Of a stretch of DNA of 64,000 bases, positions 23,687 to 31,432 are shown piece by piece. Position numbers and translations under genes: made by a program. A model generated the notes under the pieces. It was not told the origin of the DNA. It was given only the letters and a program-made list of their open reading frames with translations, and made no database searches. Source of the stretch: a virus; the IMG/VR virus record IMGVR_UViG_3300037540_000302, positions 1 through 64,000 of that record; one strand, given 5' to 3'. Positions within the stretch are counted from its first letter, which is position 1, and the number at the start of each line of letters is the position of its first letter.

Positions 23687-24424
23687 TTATATCTCCTGGC
23701 CATCGCTTATATTTATTTCGTAATAAAAATCAATAATTTTCCCATTTAATATGACTTTAAAATTATTCTTAATAAATAGCGGTATTTTATTCTCTTCACA
23801 AAAATGTATTAATTTAATAGCCCATTCCCATGATGGATGAAAATTGCTTTTCCTTTCAGGGGTTTCGGTGCCTACCATAATCCAATTAAACCGATTAAGT
23901 ATTTTTTTAAAGTCCTTTAATTCTACTTCTTCTTGAATAGGCTCAATTGAAAAAAACCAATTTTTACCATAATTATTCTCAAAAAGGTTAGTCATTTTAA
24001 GTTTTCTTAAGTCTGCATTTTTTGTTATCGTTATGCCTAACCAGCAATTAGGAGGGAATATAAAATGCTTATATATCTCTGGATATTTCGTTAAAAATAT
24101 AAAGGTATGATTTTCGTTTTTGTTTAAATCAGTCACCTTCAAAACTCTTTGTATCCATTCAGGTTTCCAGAATCTTATGTCACTCATGGAGCCTACAAAA
24201 ATCCTTGAAGGTTTTTTTGGGAATGATTTTTGGAAATTATTTTCATTCCATTGGACATCTTGAAATGACTCCATTTTTTTGTATTGGGGTAGATAATCCT
24301 TGAAGCGATTATAATATTTCTCAGCATAACACTGAAACTTCTTTTTTTGTGTGCAGTTTCCCTTACATCCATCGACCGGATTCCAAATATAGTCACACCA
24401 TTCAATACCTGATTCACTTATCAT
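23687..24424 (-). CDS. DUF5131 family protein (phage Gp37/Gp68-like)
   Basis: 245 residues with the N-terminal family signature IEWCDYIWNPVDGCKGNC and a further CYAEKYYNR, then IFVGSMSDIRF and FLTKYPE, the usual DUF5131 landmarks. The three-Cys arrangement suggests radical-SAM-like chemistry, although the exact CxxxCxxC of canonical enzymes is not visible. Role in phages is unknown. Confidence 0.85.
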   Translation of the reverse strand: MISESGIEWCDYIWNPVDGCKGNCTQKKKFQCYAEKYYNRFKDYLPQYKKMESFQDVQWNENNFQKSFPKKPSRIFVGSMSDIRFWKPEWIQRVLKVTDLNKNENHTFIFLTKYPEIYKHFIFPPNCWLGITITKNADLRKLKMTNLFENNYGKNWFFSIEPIQEEVELKDFKKILNRFNWIMVGTETPERKSNFHPSWEWAIKLIHFCEENKIPLFIKNNFKVILNGKIIDFYYEINISDGQEI

Positions 24425-24627
24425 TCTGCCCTCTCATAATTATCACATTGCATGCAAATCTCCACCATGAGATTATAATTAATCCATGACATAGCCTGGG
24501 TTAACTTTATATTGTGTTTTTTATTAAATTCATTCCAATCTTTCATTTTTTCACATTCAGTCAAATGGATACAGATAAAGCAACCTCCTCTAAAATTGAT
24601 AAAATTAACTAATGATTGTTTTTTCAT
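24421..24627 (-). CDS. Small Cys-rich protein, 68 aa
   Basis: CFICIHLTEC and CMQCDNYERAE give five Cys, probably a zinc ribbon. ATG is coupled to the upstream stop. Function unknown. Confidence 0.65.
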   Translation of the reverse strand: MKKQSLVNFINFRGGCFICIHLTECEKMKDWNEFNKKHNIKLTQAMSWINYNLMVEICMQCDNYERAE

Positions 24628-24848
24628 CTTAAGTCCTCCTCTGTAATCTCAATTCCATCTATCATGCAGCGCCTTTCTATTCGTAGAATCTCTTCTTCCC
24701 ATAAAGCTATAGAGGTAAATATAGCAATTCTTTTTTTACTATCCACTGTAGGCTTTAATTCTTCAAGTATTCCAATATAATGCTTTGCTAACTTAATACT
24801 TTGAATGACTCTTTGTCTTTCTGCTTCTTTTTCGGTTTTATAGGTCAT
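24624..24848 (-). CDS. Hypothetical helical protein, 74 aa
   Basis: Coiled-coil-like, Glu/Lys/Arg-rich N-terminal half. No motif. Coupled on both sides by overlapping starts and stops. Confidence 0.6.
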   Translation of the reverse strand: MTYKTEKEAERQRVIQSIKLAKHYIGILEELKPTVDSKKRIAIFTSIALWEEEILRIERRCMIDGIEITEEDLR

Positions 24849-25030
24849 TTCTTATCCTTCCACCATTCTAATCCATCATATTTTTTAGGGGTTTTACATG
24901 ATGTACAATCATCAATTTCATTTATTTGATAATATGAGCAATAGTGAAATGATTTAAAGCCAAATTTCTTTAATGTTTCTTTTGCTTCTATGTATCTGTA
25001 ATACGGACAAGCTTTATTTAATTTTTTCAT
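24845..25030 (-). CDS. Small Cys-containing protein, 61 aa
   Basis: CPYYRY, CSYY and CTSCK give a likely metal knuckle. Ends KKYDGLEWWKDKK. Function unknown. Confidence 0.6.
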   Translation of the reverse strand: MKKLNKACPYYRYIEAKETLKKFGFKSFHYCSYYQINEIDDCTSCKTPKKYDGLEWWKDKK

Positions 25031-25635
25031 TTTTTATCCTCCCACAACTCTGGGCTTTCGTGGATATTGCCGATTTTTTCTATACCGGATATATATTCAA
25101 TTAGTTCTTTTTCAGATTTTAATTTGTATTTTTTTAATAAATATTGCAGTTCGCCTTCTTCTGGATCATCCCATTTTAAATCTGAATCCTGAACCCTAAA
25201 GCCTCCCAACATTTGCTCTTTATCAATTTTTTCATGGTATATCCAAGATAACGGAACAATATGACCAAAAGAATTATTATCAACCTCCCGTTGGATCGTA
25301 AATCGATCTTTGTAATATACAATTGGGCTGACAATTTCTCTTATATATGGTTCGAGCGGCTCCCTGTAGTGCCCATCGGGGCAAGGCATATTATCGCCAT
25401 AATGATCTTGATAATAACGAGATGGTAACCTGATTCTGACTATATCATCTTGATAAAGCTCTGCTTTATTTTTATCTTCAAGTCCGATCCGCTTCATTCT
25501 GATACATTCTATAAATTTAACTCCCGTTTCTATTCCTTTATGATCGAAATATACACGTTCTTCTTTGAAATTTATTGAAACTACATCAAAAATCTTATCC
25601 AAACAATTCACATAGACTCTATATTCTGAATTCAT
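25027..25635 (-). CDS. YopX-family protein
   Basis: 202 residues with MKRIGLEDKNKAELYQDDIV, the YopX signature, and a late GNIHESPELWE corresponding to the family GNIYENPEL. The domain is widespread in phages of Firmicutes and others, with unknown function. A central acidic helical insertion is present. Confidence 0.8.
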   Translation of the reverse strand: MNSEYRVYVNCLDKIFDVVSINFKEERVYFDHKGIETGVKFIECIRMKRIGLEDKNKAELYQDDIVRIRLPSRYYQDHYGDNMPCPDGHYREPLEPYIREIVSPIVYYKDRFTIQREVDNNSFGHIVPLSWIYHEKIDKEQMLGGFRVQDSDLKWDDPEEGELQYLLKKYKLKSEKELIEYISGIEKIGNIHESPELWEDKK

Positions 25636-25636
25636 T

Positions 25637-26026
25637 CTAATCCTCCCTATTTAATTCAGGAAATCCCCGAAAGCCTGATGGGGTAAATCTGTATGCTGGC
25701 AAAGATTTAAGAATCGGTAAATATTTTCGATAGAATACGGCGCGGGCGGTGAAGGCTTTTTTGATTTCAGGGGTTAATTCATGTAATATTCCATTATTTC
25801 CCAATATTTTAAAAACTTTTTCATAGGAATTAAATCCTGAGCAAAAAATATCTAAAGATAAAAAATCATGAGAATATTTAAGATAAAGTGGGCATGGGAT
25901 ACAACGTTTTGTTATTTTGCATAATTCGCAAGTGTAGGGCGAACAATAAGGTTCCCCTATTCTCGGATTCTCATATCTATCAAGCTGCCGTTCCCAGGCT
26001 GCTAATATTTTTATTTTCCAGGTCAT
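25637..26026 (-). CDS. Hypothetical Cys-rich protein, 129 aa
   Basis: CSPYTCELC followed by CIPCPLY, then an FCSG motif, implies a metal-binding N-terminal half; a basic aromatic C-terminal half follows. Not recognised. Confidence 0.65.
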   Translation of the reverse strand: MTWKIKILAAWERQLDRYENPRIGEPYCSPYTCELCKITKRCIPCPLYLKYSHDFLSLDIFCSGFNSYEKVFKILGNNGILHELTPEIKKAFTARAVFYRKYLPILKSLPAYRFTPSGFRGFPELNRED

Positions 26027-26229
26027 TTTAATCCCTCCACATTTTTCTTGAAATATTTATGCCAGCAATCTTTACATTCATAACTTCTCCCATAACTTGC
26101 AAATTCACAAATTGATGAACTTGTGGGGGGACACGGGGGTATAGTCTCATTAAAACTTAATAATTCAAGGTATTTTTTATAACCTATACCTATTAATTCT
26201 AAATTTTCATTGAGAGTTTTTAATTCCAT
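26023..26229 (-). CDS. Small Cys-rich protein, 68 aa
   Basis: PPCPPTSSSICEF and YECKDCWHKYF suggest a compact zinc site. Start coupled to the upstream gene by overlap. Function unknown. Confidence 0.6.
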   Translation of the reverse strand: MELKTLNENLELIGIGYKKYLELLSFNETIPPCPPTSSSICEFASYGRSYECKDCWHKYFKKNVEGLK

Positions 26230-26235
26230 TTTAAC

Positions 26236-26406
26236 TTACTTCCACATTTCTTTTATATTTTCGTTTACTTGCGATATGTCAATCTTTGTAATTGTATCCA
26301 TAATATCACTAAATAAATATTCAATTCCACATGAGCGGCAAATAATTATATCACCATAAATATACCAGCGCCGACAATTACAGCCGCACCTTATGGCTTC
26401 TTTCAT
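26236..26406 (-). CDS. Zinc-ribbon protein, 56 aa
   Basis: Start at ATG 26404-26406. The longer frame to 26445 lies within the neighbouring gene. CGCNC and CRSC pairs 17 residues apart form a ribbon. Function unknown. Confidence 0.6.
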   Translation of the reverse strand: MKEAIRCGCNCRRWYIYGDIIICRSCGIEYLFSDIMDTITKIDISQVNENIKEMWK

Positions 26407-26413
26407 TTTAGCC

Positions 26414-26536
26414 TCACTTCTTCCCAAATGGCCTCCTATAAACATTTAGTTTGAACTTATCATTAAATGACATTATGTTAGCGCTCACTATTTTACATTG
26501 AGGATTTTGTAATTTAAGATATATCTCATCTTTCAT
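26414..26536 (-). CDS. Hypothetical protein, 40 aa
   Basis: Good SD CAGGAGG before ATG 26534-26536 and packed against both neighbours. No motif. Overlaps the DnaC-like stop by 4 bases. Confidence 0.6.
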   Translation of the reverse strand: MKDEIYLKLQNPQCKIVSANIMSFNDKFKLNVYRRPFGKK

Positions 26537-27234
26537 TTTAACCTCCTGTCGGGGCCGGTCATTTCTTTTATCATCTGATACCAAATTGCCTTATAAATAG
26601 ATCCGGTTTCAGCAAACCTGTCGTGTGTTGTGGGGTAATTTTCTTCTAAGCTTCCCGTTATTACATTTCCATAATCATCCTTTGTAATATCAGGATTATC
26701 ATTTATCGTAATAATAATTTTATCAGCCCTTAAGCTATCCCAAAATTCCTCAAATTCACCAATAAAATTTTCAGTTTTTACTTTCGGTGTATTCCAAAAG
26801 TCATCAATTATAAGAAAACTACTATCAACTAATTTTTCATATTGCATACAATAATCAGTCTTTTCAATTCCACCATATGTTATTAAATGAAATATTTGTT
26901 GTAGTTTGGTCGCGCGGATACAATTCGTAAGCCCAAATCTATATCTGTTAACTTTAGCAAATTCACTCATAGCCCAATAAGCAAAAAATGTTTTGCCAAT
27001 TCTTGTTTTACCCCAAATCAAAAGAGTACGAGCGTCTTTATCTTTTAAAAATTCATTGCCAATTTTTATCCAATCCCTTTTATAGCCTGCCGGATTCCAT
27101 TCAACCTGATATTGTTTAGGGATGTATTTAGTTTTTGATATTTCATGCTGACAGCTACAGGGGCGGAAATATTCTTTTTCATCTTTTTTATATCTTTCCA
27201 TATTGGTTCCATTACAAATTTCACAAACTTTCAT
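26533..27234 (-). CDS. DnaC-like helicase loader ATPase
   Basis: 233 residues: N-terminal zinc site CEICNG and CSCQH, then AAA+ motif GKTRIGKT near 75-82, Walker B FLIIDDF near 136-142, sensor/arginine region TINDNP and a C-terminal helix. Typical of phage DnaC/IstB loaders that place the replicative helicase on melted origin DNA. It overlaps the replication-initiator gene by 4 bases. Confidence 0.87.
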   Translation of the reverse strand: MKVCEICNGTNMERYKKDEKEYFRPCSCQHEISKTKYIPKQYQVEWNPAGYKRDWIKIGNEFLKDKDARTLLIWGKTRIGKTFFAYWAMSEFAKVNRYRFGLTNCIRATKLQQIFHLITYGGIEKTDYCMQYEKLVDSSFLIIDDFWNTPKVKTENFIGEFEEFWDSLRADKIIITINDNPDITKDDYGNVITGSLEENYPTTHDRFAETGSIYKAIWYQMIKEMTGPDRRLK

Positions 27235-28001
27235 TTTCCCCTCGGTCTCCTTGGTTGCTGTACATTATTCCATTTAGCCATATCTGCAAATTTTTCCATA
27301 AGATTTTCGTTTGATAAAAAGACGGTTAAATTTTCAAATATCTTATACCACTTTTTTCCATATTTATATTGAGTCCACCCCCTTTGTTTACATTCATTAA
27401 AATATTGGCTGACTCTCCTTGCGATACATTCCATATCTGTACTATTTGCCTTTGCTAATTTTATAGCTTGCTTAAAAGTTTTAATATTAGTTACTGTTAT
27501 TTTTGTAATTTCTTCAAAAATATTTTTGGCCTCTTCTTCTTTACTTTCCTTTACTATACTCTCCTTTCCTTTACTTTGGGGTTTAATGTCAGCATTAACC
27601 TCTTTGAGTGGGGTTTCTGTGGACTTTAACGCCAATATTTGGGTCTTAGTGTATACATTTATATCCCTACGCTGGTAAACTGTAGACAAGTTGTCGATAA
27701 AATTTTGACTTCTTATTATTTTTATTTTCCATAATTCTTGATCTATTGCATCAACTTCCGCAAGCGTGTCCAGTATCTTTTCTGCATTTTCCCCACTCAA
27801 TAGGGTTTTTGCTAACAAAAATTTCCATGTATTTTTGTTATTGCAATCAACAAAATGATGCTCTGTGCTGCCTAATAATTCTAATATTTTAAACCAAAAT
27901 GCGTATCCATCATTTTTAAATTCCGATTCAAGTATATAAATCGTTTTTCCATTTGTTGTAAAATGTGGAAAATAGTCAACTGTTGCTTTTTTTGGTCTTG
28001 A
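27231..28001 (-). CDS. Replication initiator, DUF4373 N-terminal domain
   Basis: Start chosen at the second Met (ATG 27999-28001), where RPKKATVDYFPHF begins, the DUF4373 (Lin1244/Lin1753-type) signature. The rest of that domain, DGYAFWFKILELLG, is also present. The C-terminal half carries a DnaD-like helical region (YKYGKKWYKIFENLTVF). It lies directly before the DnaC-like loader, as in many phage replication modules. Confidence 0.8.
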   Translation of the reverse strand, partial: SRPKKATVDYFPHFTTNGKTIYILESEFKNDGYAFWFKILELLGSTEHHFVDCNNKNTWKFLLAKTLLSGENAEKILDTLAEVDAIDQELWKIKIIRSQNFIDNLSTVYQRRDINVYTKTQILALKSTETPLKEVNADIKPQSKGKESIVKESKEEEAKNIFEEITKITVTNIKTFKQAIKLAKANSTDMECIARRVSQYFNECKQRGWTQYKYGKKWYKIFENLTVFLSNENLMEKFADMAKWNNVQQPRRPRGK

Positions 28002-28452
28002 CATTTTCTTTATTTTTCTCACTTAAATATTTAAAATATGAATCAATTACTATTTGTTGTAATTTAGGATTTCTCATAACATGATCTATTGCACTAAAAA
28101 CAACGTGTTTTAAATGATTGAATTTCCAAAATGGAATTTGATAAACCATTTCATCAATATCGCTTGATGTCACCCCGATCATTGATAGTCCGCTAGAAAG
28201 CATATTGATTACTAGTTGGAATTCATCTTTTTCTGTTTTATGGCAATTTTCACATAGTGTTACCAGGGATTCATTAGGATATTCCCATGGCTCAAGAGTA
28301 TTATTATAATAACAATGATGAACGTGTAGTGTGGTTTCAGTATCACAGCAACGCTGACATATCCATAAGTCCCTTTCTAATATCTCTAACCTCTTCTTTT
28401 GCCACCGTGGATCACGGAGCTTCTCTGAATAACTCTTATAATCGTTTTTCAT
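27976..28452 (-). CDS. HNH-type nuclease, 158 aa
   Basis: The N-terminal segment YSEKLRDPRWQKKRLEIL precedes a classical HNH domain: CQRC, HVHHCYYNN, and LCENCH, with zinc Cys at both ends. Probably a small DNA endonuclease of the packaging or replication type. The following 70 residues are helical. It overlaps the DUF4373 gene. Confidence 0.8.
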   Translation of the reverse strand: MKNDYKSYSEKLRDPRWQKKRLEILERDLWICQRCCDTETTLHVHHCYYNNTLEPWEYPNESLVTLCENCHKTEKDEFQLVINMLSSGLSMIGVTSSDIDEMVYQIPFWKFNHLKHVVFSAIDHVMRNPKLQQIVIDSYFKYLSEKNKENVKTKKSNS

Positions 28453-28670
28453 ATTTTCTCTGGCTCCGGGATTTCCAATCCCCTTTCAATTGATACTTCA
28501 AGCCACAGCTTTTTTGCGTCTTTGATGTTCTTTAATACCTCTTCTTCCGTTTCGCCCTGAGTACAACAGCCCCTTAACTCTACAATCCGTGCAACAAACC
28601 CCCCGTAAGGGTCAGGTATTATAATTGTGCTATAGGATAAGTTTAAATAATATTCAAGATTTTTTTTCAT
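28449..28670 (-). CDS. HicB-like antitoxin domain protein, 73 aa
   Basis: Residues EYYLNLSYSTIIIPD, GGFVARIVELRGCCTQGET and LEIPEP match the HicB partial RNase H-like fold. No HicA toxin lies nearby and no DNA-binding tail is present, so it is an orphan. The ATG sits in the sequence ATCGGTCATG, which pairs with an upstream segment of its own leader. A longer in-frame start at 28814 is possible but would translate the structured leader, so I prefer 28670. Confidence 0.8.
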   Translation of the reverse strand: MKKNLEYYLNLSYSTIIIPDPYGGFVARIVELRGCCTQGETEEEVLKNIKDAKKLWLEVSIERGLEIPEPEKI

Positions 28671-28824
28671 GACCGATCTCAAAAATAACACAGCCACCCG
28701 GAAGGACACATCGGTCATGTGGAATCTTCCGGGTATAGGCTGTGCATATATCTTTATATGGGCTTCGCAACCCACAACGGGTGTCAAAATTGCTTTTTTT
28801 AACCGATGTGTCATTTTTCATAAC
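28668..28824 (-). ncRNA. Structured leader RNA upstream of HicB-like gene
   Basis: Transcript order: GACACATCGGT (28802-28812), a GNRA-capped hairpin (760-773 region, GGGTT-GCGA-AGCCC), CACAGCC and ACCCGGAAG (738-744, 726-734), CATGACCGAT overlapping ACCGATGTGTC (705-719), CTTCCGGGT and GGCTGTG (696-704, 689-695), then ATCGGTCATG with the start codon (668-677). The middle segment can pair with either the first or the last, 11 and 10 perfect base pairs, so the folds exclude one another. Coordinates are abbreviated from 28,6xx-28,8xx. Confidence 0.65.
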
Positions 28825-28830
28825 ATCCTT

Positions 28831-28859
28831 ATTATATCATTCCTTCTTCTTTTTTGCAA
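28831..28859 (-). promoter_or_regulatory. Promoter of HicB leader
   Basis: TTGCAA (28854-28859), 17-base spacer, TATAAT (28831-28836). A short ORF starts 9 bases later (28819-28821), and HicB lies about 154 bases downstream. Confidence 0.6.
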
Positions 28860-28998
28860 GCTTTTTCTCTAAAAAATCTCTCATTTGACTTTTGTTATTT
28901 ATCTTATAGCTAAAAAAATTACCGATTTTTTTATTAAAATCAGGAAATTTCGCTAAACTAAAAAACCAGCACATTTTTATTAATTTATTTTTTTTCAT
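28837..28998 (-). CDS. Small basic protein, 53 aa
   Basis: Lys-rich protein (CWFFSLAKFPDFN, C-terminal KKKKE) likely cytosolic. No SD as strong as neighbours. Its stop is one base upstream of the -10 box of the HicB promoter. Function unknown. Confidence 0.5.
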   Translation of the reverse strand: MKKNKLIKMCWFFSLAKFPDFNKKIGNFFSYKINNKSQMRDFLEKKLAKKKKE

Positions 28999-29005
28999 TT
29001 TTTAA

Positions 29006-29887
29006 TCATTTGTCAACTATTTTTAATTTTTCACCTAATGATATATACCAAATGCCATTAATTAATTTTGGTATATAGCTTCCTTCTACATTACCATTTT
29101 CTAATCCTATCTTTTTGTTTAGCTTTAAATAACTAATTACTATGGTTAGCTGATAACTTAGAGTATAGGCGTTTGATTTATTAATTTTCCTAAACTTTAA
29201 AGAGTTATTTTTTTTTGAATATGCAATACTGATTCGATCTGGCCATTCCCATTTTGAAATATCACCAAAATATCTACTAAGATAAATATAATAATTATAA
29301 TAACTTTCAGAAGTCTTATATAATTTTATAGTTATAATCGGTTTTTTATGTTCATAATTATACATTTTAACTTTATGTTTTCTTAAAATTTGATAAGCCA
29401 TACTATTGGCTATTTGATATTTTTTAGCAATTTTCTTTATATCTTTATGCTCCCTGTATTCATCACAAATCTTTAATTGCTTAGTGATATTAATCCCCTT
29501 TTGATGTTCCGCACGATGGCAAGATGCACATAAAATTTTTATATCATCAATTGATGTGGCTGGTTCTTGGATATGGTGTATGTGTATATTCTTTTTACTT
29601 CCACATTCACAACATTTATTTTCAGTAAATCTTTGTAAAACTCTATAGCTATCGCTTTTCCTATTATTAGAATTTTTAAAATATTCTTTTAGTGAATTAA
29701 CGGGATTGCCCGCATTCTTATTGCCACGCTTTATTCTCGGTATTCCTAATTTTTCCATTTCTTGTTGTATGTATTGATGAGAAAATTTAAATCTATCAGC
29801 TATTTCTCTTAGGGTCATATTTTTGTTGTGATATAAATCTGTCAGTTCTTTTTTTAGTTCTGATTTATTAGAGTTTAGTTTTCTCAT
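29006..29887 (-). CDS. HNH homing-endonuclease-like protein
   Basis: 293 residues. N-terminal HTH (REIADRFKFSHQYIQQEM, residues about 20-40), HNH core CCECG, HIHHIQEP and LCASCHRAEH at about 90-130, then a second HTH-like region (IKKIAKKYQIANSMAYQIL). The architecture is that of free-standing phage HNH endonucleases. It lies between two small genes and may be a mobile gene. Confidence 0.8.
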   Translation of the reverse strand: MRKLNSNKSELKKELTDLYHNKNMTLREIADRFKFSHQYIQQEMEKLGIPRIKRGNKNAGNPVNSLKEYFKNSNNRKSDSYRVLQRFTENKCCECGSKKNIHIHHIQEPATSIDDIKILCASCHRAEHQKGINITKQLKICDEYREHKDIKKIAKKYQIANSMAYQILRKHKVKMYNYEHKKPIITIKLYKTSESYYNYYIYLSRYFGDISKWEWPDRISIAYSKKNNSLKFRKINKSNAYTLSYQLTIVISYLKLNKKIGLENGNVEGSYIPKLINGIWYISLGEKLKIVDK

Positions 29888-29897
29888 TTTTTATTAA

Positions 29898-30080
29898 TTA
29901 TTTCTCTTGAAATTTCTTACATTGCTTTTCTTTAATATACACAAATGTAGTTTTATGTTGGTTACATGCAACACCTATTCTATTTAAGCATATGAAAAAT
30001 TTCGCATTTAAGCATGTATAGCAAAGAGATTCTTTCACAGTTTCACTTGCCATCTGATAATGCCACAAAGTTATATTCAC
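29898..30080 (-). CDS. Small Cys-rich protein, 60 aa
   Basis: GTG start at 30078-30080 with SD GGAGGGG, overlapping the HicB-like stop. An internal ATG codon 10 is the alternative. CYTC, CLN, CNQH and C near the end form a likely zinc ribbon. Function unknown. Confidence 0.6.
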   Translation of the reverse strand: MNITLWHYQMASETVKESLCYTCLNAKFFICLNRIGVACNQHKTTFVYIKEKQCKKFQEK

Positions 30081-30295
30081 ATCCCCTCCAGTTCCGGTAT
30101 ATCAAGTCCCATTTTAAATGCCGCTTCAAGCCACATTTTTTTGTGAATTTTAAGTACTCTCATGGCCTCCGCTTTAGTTTTCCCCCACGCCACGCAGCCT
30201 TTTAGCTCTTTAATTTTTATTCCAAATCCGCCGTCATATGGCTCCACAATTACCGTATAAGGTAACTTCATATAATAATCAATATCTTTTTTCAT
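30077..30295 (-). CDS. HicB-like protein, second copy, 72 aa
   Basis: Start at ATG 30293-30295 (SD AGGAGAG). DIDYYMKLPYTVIVEP, GGFGIKIKELKGCVAWGKT and LDIPELEG parallel the HicB-like gene at 28449-28670, so these are paralogues. No HicA neighbour. No leader structure like the first copy was seen. Confidence 0.75.
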   Translation of the reverse strand: MKKDIDYYMKLPYTVIVEPYDGGFGIKIKELKGCVAWGKTKAEAMRVLKIHKKMWLEAAFKMGLDIPELEGM

Positions 30296-30545
30296 TCGTA
30301 TCTCTCCTAACACTCTTAATTTCTACCCCATCACTATTTTTAATTTTAGTAATGCCAGGTATTTCGTGCCCATCTATTGTATAAAATGAATATCCACTTA
30401 TCCCCACTACCTTCTTAATATTATCAATCCAGGTAAGCAATTCTCCTAAACCTAAATCATCTTTTGGGATTCTATAGTGTATGGTTCCTTTCCATCGTAG
30501 GACTATTTGTTCATTGTCTTTTTTCATTATTGTCTCTTTTCTCAT
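30279..30545 (-). CDS. Hypothetical protein, 88 aa
   Basis: Start chosen at ATG 30543-30545, which overlaps the stop of the small membrane protein. Beta-rich central segment (GVEIKSVRRD). No family recognised. Confidence 0.6.
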   Translation of the reverse strand: MRKETIMKKDNEQIVLRWKGTIHYRIPKDDLGLGELLTWIDNIKKVVGISGYSFYTIDGHEIPGITKIKNSDGVEIKSVRRDTNEKRY

Positions 30546-30640
30546 AATAACGAAAATGCCCGTAGTATTATATAAATAGCCCCGACAACCAATAAAGAAA
30601 ATCCTATATCGAATATCCAATATTTTATTTTATCTTTCAT
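30542..30640 (-). CDS. Small membrane peptide, 32 aa
   Basis: One transmembrane segment fills most of the peptide (FDIGFSLLVVGAIYIILRAF). SD AAGGAG precedes ATG 30638-30640. Function unknown. Confidence 0.6.
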   Translation of the reverse strand: MKDKIKYWIFDIGFSLLVVGAIYIILRAFSLL

Positions 30641-31019
30641 CCCTTAACTCCTTATCCCATTTCCATCCTTCAATCTCAAAAACAGGAGTTGGTTCTTTTT
30701 CACCATTTTCAACAAATAATTTATTTAGCCTAAATAATCCACCACTTGTATAATTGCAAGGTTTTATTTTATTTCCTATTTCACCCTTGCACCCAGGTAT
30801 TAATCTACCTATGCAACTAAAATGAATTAATCCCATAATTCTATCAGCCGACATATCAATATTCAATTCGCCACCTAACTTTAAAAAATCATTATAGCTT
30901 TGAGTATTTCCACAATTGGGGCATATAAATTTAATATCTCTTTTGTGGCCAGCTTTTCCACCAGCAATTTCAATCATTTCCTGAAACTTTTCTAATGTTA
31001 TAGTTCTTATTTCATCCAT
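30630..31019 (-). CDS. VVA0879-like zinc protein
   Basis: 129 residues: LEKFQEMIEIAGG, then CPNCGNTQSYNDFLKLGG, HFSCIGRLIPGC, CNYTSGGLFRLN, all landmarks of the VVA0879 family. At least four Cys bind zinc. Function unknown in phages. Confidence 0.75.
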   Translation of the reverse strand: MDEIRTITLEKFQEMIEIAGGKAGHKRDIKFICPNCGNTQSYNDFLKLGGELNIDMSADRIMGLIHFSCIGRLIPGCKGEIGNKIKPCNYTSGGLFRLNKLFVENGEKEPTPVFEIEGWKWDKELRDER

Positions 31020-31039
31020 TTTAATCTCCTTTTAAATTT

Positions 31040-31237
31040 TTAATATTGCGAACCGGGGAGAGGGCATAAACCTATACCCTGGTCGCTAATCTCCCCGGCG
31101 TCGTTATAGGTTAATATTTTTGTATGATTTAGTTTGCAGCCAGCTTTCAGGGTCACCACTCCCTGTTTATTTTCCGCCTCTTGCATGACGTACTTCTGGC
31201 CATGTTGCACCTCCTTTTTTAGATTAATTAATTTCAT
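31040..31237 (-). CDS. Hypothetical protein, 65 aa
   Basis: Contains GCKLNHTKILTYNDAGEI. The C-terminal part coincides with a strong inverted repeat (CCGGGGAGA/TCTCCCCGG at 31053-31061 and 31099-31107), so this ORF may be partly non-coding. SD AGGAGG. Confidence 0.5.
   Translation of the reverse strand: MKLINLKKEVQHGQKYVMQEAENKQGVVTLKAGCKLNHTKILTYNDAGEISDQGIGLCPLPGSQY
31053..31107. other. GC-rich inverted repeat inside small gene
   Basis: Nine perfect base pairs CCGGGGAGA/TCTCCCCGG around a centre with AGGG/CCCT. It resembles the other CCGGG-based hairpins at 28.7 and 31.8 kb. Confidence 0.5.
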
Positions 31238-31432
31238 TTATCTTCTGCTTTTTCTTATTATTAACTCAATTCTAAATTCCCAAAACAAAAAAATAAAACC
31301 AAAATGAATTTCATCATTAAGCCCAATTGTTGAATTTCTTAAAAAAGATAAGCTAATATAGATGGTAGGAATTAAAAATAATTGCTTTATATAACGTGCA
31401 ATAATTATTATCCGTTTATACTCTTTTATCAT
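31238..31432 (-). CDS. Membrane protein, 64 aa
   Basis: Two hydrophobic segments (about 8-30 and 43-57) with basic ends, likely two membrane passes. SD GGAG. Start overlaps the 31429 ORF stop. Confidence 0.6.
   Translation of the reverse strand: MIKEYKRIIIIARYIKQLFLIPTIYISLSFLRNSTIGLNDEIHFGFIFLFWEFRIELIIRKSRR

Noticed and set aside
28670-28814. Longer HicB-like gene starting at 28814
   Set aside because: The added 48 residues show no HicB similarity and correspond exactly to the structured leader; another overlapping frame is equally open.
29011-29016. TTGACA on the minus strand at 29.01 kb
   Set aside because: It is codons GTT GAC AAA in the HNH gene; no -10 hexamer lies 16-18 bases downstream.
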